Shown here piece after piece: positions 61,401 to 64,000 of a stretch of 64,000 nt of DNA. The position numbers and the translations under genes were made by a program. The notes beneath the pieces were generated by a model. It worked only from the letters and a program-made list of their open reading frames with translations. It had not been told where the DNA came from and made no database searches. This stretch comes from Tethya wilhelma (lineage: Eukaryota > Porifera > Demospongiae > Tethyida > Tethyidae): the NCBI GenBank assembly GCA_964030475.1, contig CAXIPT010000003.1:7640453-7704452 (forward strand), written 5' to 3'. The number at the start of each line of letters is the position of its first letter. Position 1 is the first letter of the stretch.

Positions 61401-63915
61401 ATGATGTGGGTACCAGCAATAATAATAATTATGTCTATTTTGTGGTTAATTTTATACAACTCAAATTTTGCTAGATGCTGTTATATTGCCACCACCCAGC
61501 TTTGGTGGTCAGTATCCCCTTGTGTTACATACTATGCATATAATTATTGTGTTTAGAATCCACGAATGACATTGTGATGGATATGCTTCAATTTCAAAGT
61601 ACATCTTACCAAAGAGTGTATCAGTACTTGGATCGATGTAAAAAAAGCGTGGATTTAGACAAGTTTGTTTTCAGCACTGAAAACATTACTGGAGATTGTG
61701 TTAATTGCCTTCAGACCATCCTTCGGTATGTTGTATACTAACGTAAATTTGGAAATTTTTTGCATTAAGGCCTGGTTCACAATATGACACATTGACATGC
61801 ATATTATATTGGATACTGCCATGACACAAAAAGTTGACGCAGAATTAGAAATAGTTTTGCTAAGTACACGTTTAATATGTTACATTGCTGTACTTTAGTG
61901 CACAAATATTTTTTAAGTGATGCAACATAACAGAAAATATTGTGAACCAGTCTTATAATATTTGTGCATTAAATTTTGGCATCATAATTATAATTTTGTT
62001 ATAAGTGCACAACGTTATGCAGTCCCACCCACTATTTAAATTTTTGCGCATTTAAGTTAATTTTGTACACCTTGGTATGTAAGAGAATATTTTTGTTTAG
62101 AATATTTCAAGATACAGTATGTACGTAATTATATTTGACTACAACTAAATTTCAGTGGAAACATATTCTATTATGCTATAGTTATTGTGGTTTGAAGGAT
62201 CCTTCGTGGTCTGAAATCAATCACTTCATCAAGTTCCTTGATGTGCAGTTACAATCTTGCGAGCTGTCTGTCTTTTGTGACAATAAACTAACTGGTGATA
62301 TCCTCTCTGGCCTTAAAGCCTTTGTTGTTAAATTCATGATTCGGATGTCTAGAGACTTTGCTACATCTTCTCTAACAGGAGAGGTAGCTAGAGAAGAGTC
62401 TCAAGCCGAACAACTGCCACAGCATGACTTGTCACAGTACCAGATTGCAACTAGGAAGTCTTGGGAACAAAGGTATTCTTAAAATAGCCAATAAACACTG
62501 TAGGGATGAGTAGTGCTGTAAAACTAAATGCTAGGTCGGAATTATTTGTAGAGCCTTTGCAAGCTTAACACCCCCTTATAAATTCTGACAGTACCCTTCT
62601 ATGATTATGTATTCTTTTCTTTTTTTTCTTACTATAGTGCACATCCTTATATCTTTTTTAATAAAGATCGAGTTAGTATAACTTTTGTTGGGTTTCAAGT
62701 AACCAGTAATGGTGATCTTAAGAACCCTACAAATGGGACTATTCTTGAAAGAGGAATTATGACCTCTCAACTCTACAAAGGACTCAAACTAAACCTGGTT
62801 GACTTTGAGGAAAACTACCATAAGTGGTCAAAAGCACAGATGCTTCAAAGAATCACTGCAGTAATGGGTGTTCACTATTCTGGTGTAGATCCTGATAAAT
62901 CTTATGTATTAACAGTAGACAACATGATCAAAATTCTGGCAATACAAATGAGATTCAGGTGTGTTGCAGTGTGTATAGGACTTTACCATAATATTAATAG
63001 AGTCTTATTACTATAATATCAGGTGTGGAATACCAGTTGTTATCATGGGAGAAACTGGTTGTGGAAAGACCAAGCTTATTCGCTACATGTGTGCTCTCGC
63101 AACACAAGGAGAAGGATGTGAAAATATGCTTACGTTGAAGGTAAATTGATCGTGCCAAATATCTTTATCCAATTGAGAAGAGAGTCATGGAAAAAATATT
63201 GCATATCTCCATTCCTTCAACATTTGTTTTCCCTTTAAAAAGAGCATTTAAATCTTTAGTTGAGCCCCAATTGTTCAATAGAGACAACTAAATGTATTGT
63301 TTGCTGCTTACCGTAGTTTGAGATATTTTCGCGTTGAAAATATTCCGTACATTAAAATTTCGCGTGTTTAATTTTCATACATGCGTAGCGCCCGCATTAT
63401 ATTGGTAATGGGTCATCAAAATTTCGAGTGTTTAATTTTCGCACACGGCAACGCGTACGAAAATTTCCCCAATGCGAATATTAGTCAAATTACGGTATTT
63501 GGTTAGTTTGAGTGATTTTCATATGCAGTTTGGATGAGCTGCTATAGTTCTTGGTGAGAAGAACTTTTGCTAGGTAGAGTGCTTGAACATTTAAAAATTG
63601 CCTGAAAATCCGCCTCTATGAAAATTTTATACAGGTATTAATGTCTTGATAGTATTCACAATGCCATTGTGTACAGGTTCATGGTGGTACAAAAGAATGC
63701 GATATTATTAGAGTGGTAGAAAGAGCTGAAGAAGTTGTGGCAAGAAATATCACCCTATCTCAAGATCCAGACACTAGTGTCATTGTCTTCTTTGACGAAG
63801 CAAATACAACCAATGCAATTGGGCTTATCAAAGAAATTATGTGTGACCGACGTCTATATGGAAGACCTATTACTGATAACCTCAAATTTATAGCTGCTTG
63901 CAATCCTTATAAGCA
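52442..63915 (+). CDS. RNF213: RNF213/mysterin-like, stalk through AAA2 and AAA3, 3' end beyond window
   Basis: About 22 plus-strand exons: 52442-52787, 52839-52939, 53010-53118, 53214-53396, 53530-53847, 55325-55899, 55963-56135, 56220-56430, 56502-56819, 57129-57674, 57734-57809, 57878-57985, 58056-58196, 60129-60327, 60380-60696, 60763-60893, 60971-61078, about 61557-61724, 62155-62472, 62639-62957, 63023-63140 and 63677-63915. Order follows vertebrate RNF213: YSLQELRDLESKLVLITGS and the TIAEALILLQQAGN helix region; AAA2 Walker A DRPGMGKS (about 60510); then GLSDTKGRIWR; AAA3 Walker A GETGCGKT (about 63048), VHGGT, Walker B VIVFFDEANTT (about 63786) and AACNPYK. AAA3 has an intact Walker A and B, so it should bind and hydrolyse ATP. 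The RING and E3 shell lie beyond the edge. Confidence 0.87.
53861..54233. mobile_element. Foldback element with about 120-bp arms in RNF213 intron
   Basis: The left arm (about 53872-53994, CAAGAGTACATAATCAGGGA) is repeated in inverse at about 54105-54231 (TCCCTGATTATGTACTCTTG). The loop is about 110 bp. The copy at 38267-38490 contains the left arm and loop and stops at the contig end, so the assembler broke at the hairpin. It sits directly after a coding exon, so its arm is open in one frame by chance. Confidence 0.8.
54537..55171. mobile_element. TIR element with TAGCCTCGTCCCCAGGCTCC ends
   Basis: A 635-bp element. The left arm runs TAGCCTCGTCCCCAGGCTCC, then CCTTTCACTCACGGAAAGG, ending AGGGAGCCTAGTATCC with CACGTG beyond. 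The right arm is its inverse (GAAAGGTCAAAGGGGAGCTT, GGACGAGGCTA). The arms are about 75 bp and each is itself partly palindromic. Solo arms occur elsewhere (42152-42215). It probably duplicates TA. Confidence 0.75.
56898..57052. mobile_element. MITE, CAGTGTTTCCCCC ends, CATGCC duplication
   Basis: A 155-bp element: CAGTGTTTCCCCCA at the left mirrored by TGGGGGAAACACTA at the right, flanked by direct CATGCC (56892-56897 and 57053-57058). It lies in an RNF213 intron. Confidence 0.75.
58353..59120. mobile_element. TIR element, AAGCCTCGGCAC family, in RNF213 intron
   Basis: The 12-bp ends AAGCCTCGGCAC and GTGCCGAGGCTT bound 768 bp, with an internal (GT)n near 58400. The left 60 bp match the right end of the element at 1238-1802 in inverse orientation. 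No coding region seen. Confidence 0.65.
59121..60128. other. Remainder of long RNF213 intron
   Basis: Non-coding. No recognisable exon between the TIR element and the next RNF213 exon at 60129. Confidence 0.5.
63309..63497. mobile_element. MITE, TACCGTA family, in RNF213 intron within AAA3
   Basis: A 189-bp foldback: TACCGTAGTTTGAGATATTT at the left mirrored by AATATTAGTCAAATTACGGTA-type sequence at the right, with internal TTTCGCG/GCGAAA blocks. It lies between the Walker A and Walker B exons of AAA3. Confidence 0.8.
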
Positions 63916-64000
63916 GTAAGTCCTTGTATCTAATCGTAAAGTACTGCCTTATATCTTGCATAGATATATATGTATATATGTTGTGTCCATCTGGACATAT

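Overview
The window is nuclear DNA from an invertebrate animal. The genes are metazoan (laminin, TEN1, SNAPIN, TTI1, a two-CARD protein, RNF213/mysterin). Introns are short GT-AG introns, intergenic gaps are usually below 1.5 kb, and the DNA is AT-rich with many small inverted-repeat elements. A compact early-branching animal such as a demosponge fits best, but this is an inference and I could not run a search.

Layout. 1-3380 (+) is an SV2-like major-facilitator transporter cut by the left edge. 4041-6239 (+) holds two tandem intronless CAMK/TSSK-like kinases. 6454-14298 (+) is a laminin chain combining domain IV-B and domain IV-A with a gamma-like C-terminus. 14539-15438 (+) is an intronless MAT2B. 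16943-19580 (+) is a GAD/CSAD-family decarboxylase with a likely mitochondrial presequence. 20637-25372 (-) is TTI1. 26034-27893 (-) is a protein with two death-fold/CARD-like domains. 28080-32684 (-) is a type I DNAJA co-chaperone, divergent from a TEN1 homologue at 32983-33387 (+), with a perfect three-unit heat-shock element between them. 33539-33980 (-) is the C-terminal end of SNAPIN, cut by an assembly join. 36253-37123 (-) is a small secreted or anchored protein, with the last exon of a paralogue at 38153-38265.

From 38.3 kb to the right edge the window is RNF213/mysterin (giant AAA+ E3 ligase) in three pieces: N-terminal exons on the minus strand (38501-45854), an AAA4 piece on the plus strand (50340-52440), and middle exons through AAA2 and AAA3 on the plus strand (52442-63915). 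The pieces are in an impossible order. A near-identical 1.64-kb inverted overlap sits exactly at two contig ends (38267 and 52442). The AAA3 exon at 63915 joins in phase to the AAA4 exon at 50340. The best explanation is one RNF213 gene whose contigs were misordered, one being inverted and one perhaps the other haplotype. The first contig carries a nested stack of three transposons at its left end.

Other themes: GCGCATGCGC-type (NRF1-like) palindromes lie 100-180 bp upstream of three consecutive genes; at least seven copies of a roughly 200-bp MITE family (TACCGTA ends) lie in introns and spacers; and a TIR element at 34595-35178 with a 9-bp target duplication carries a decayed RecQ-like helicase fragment.
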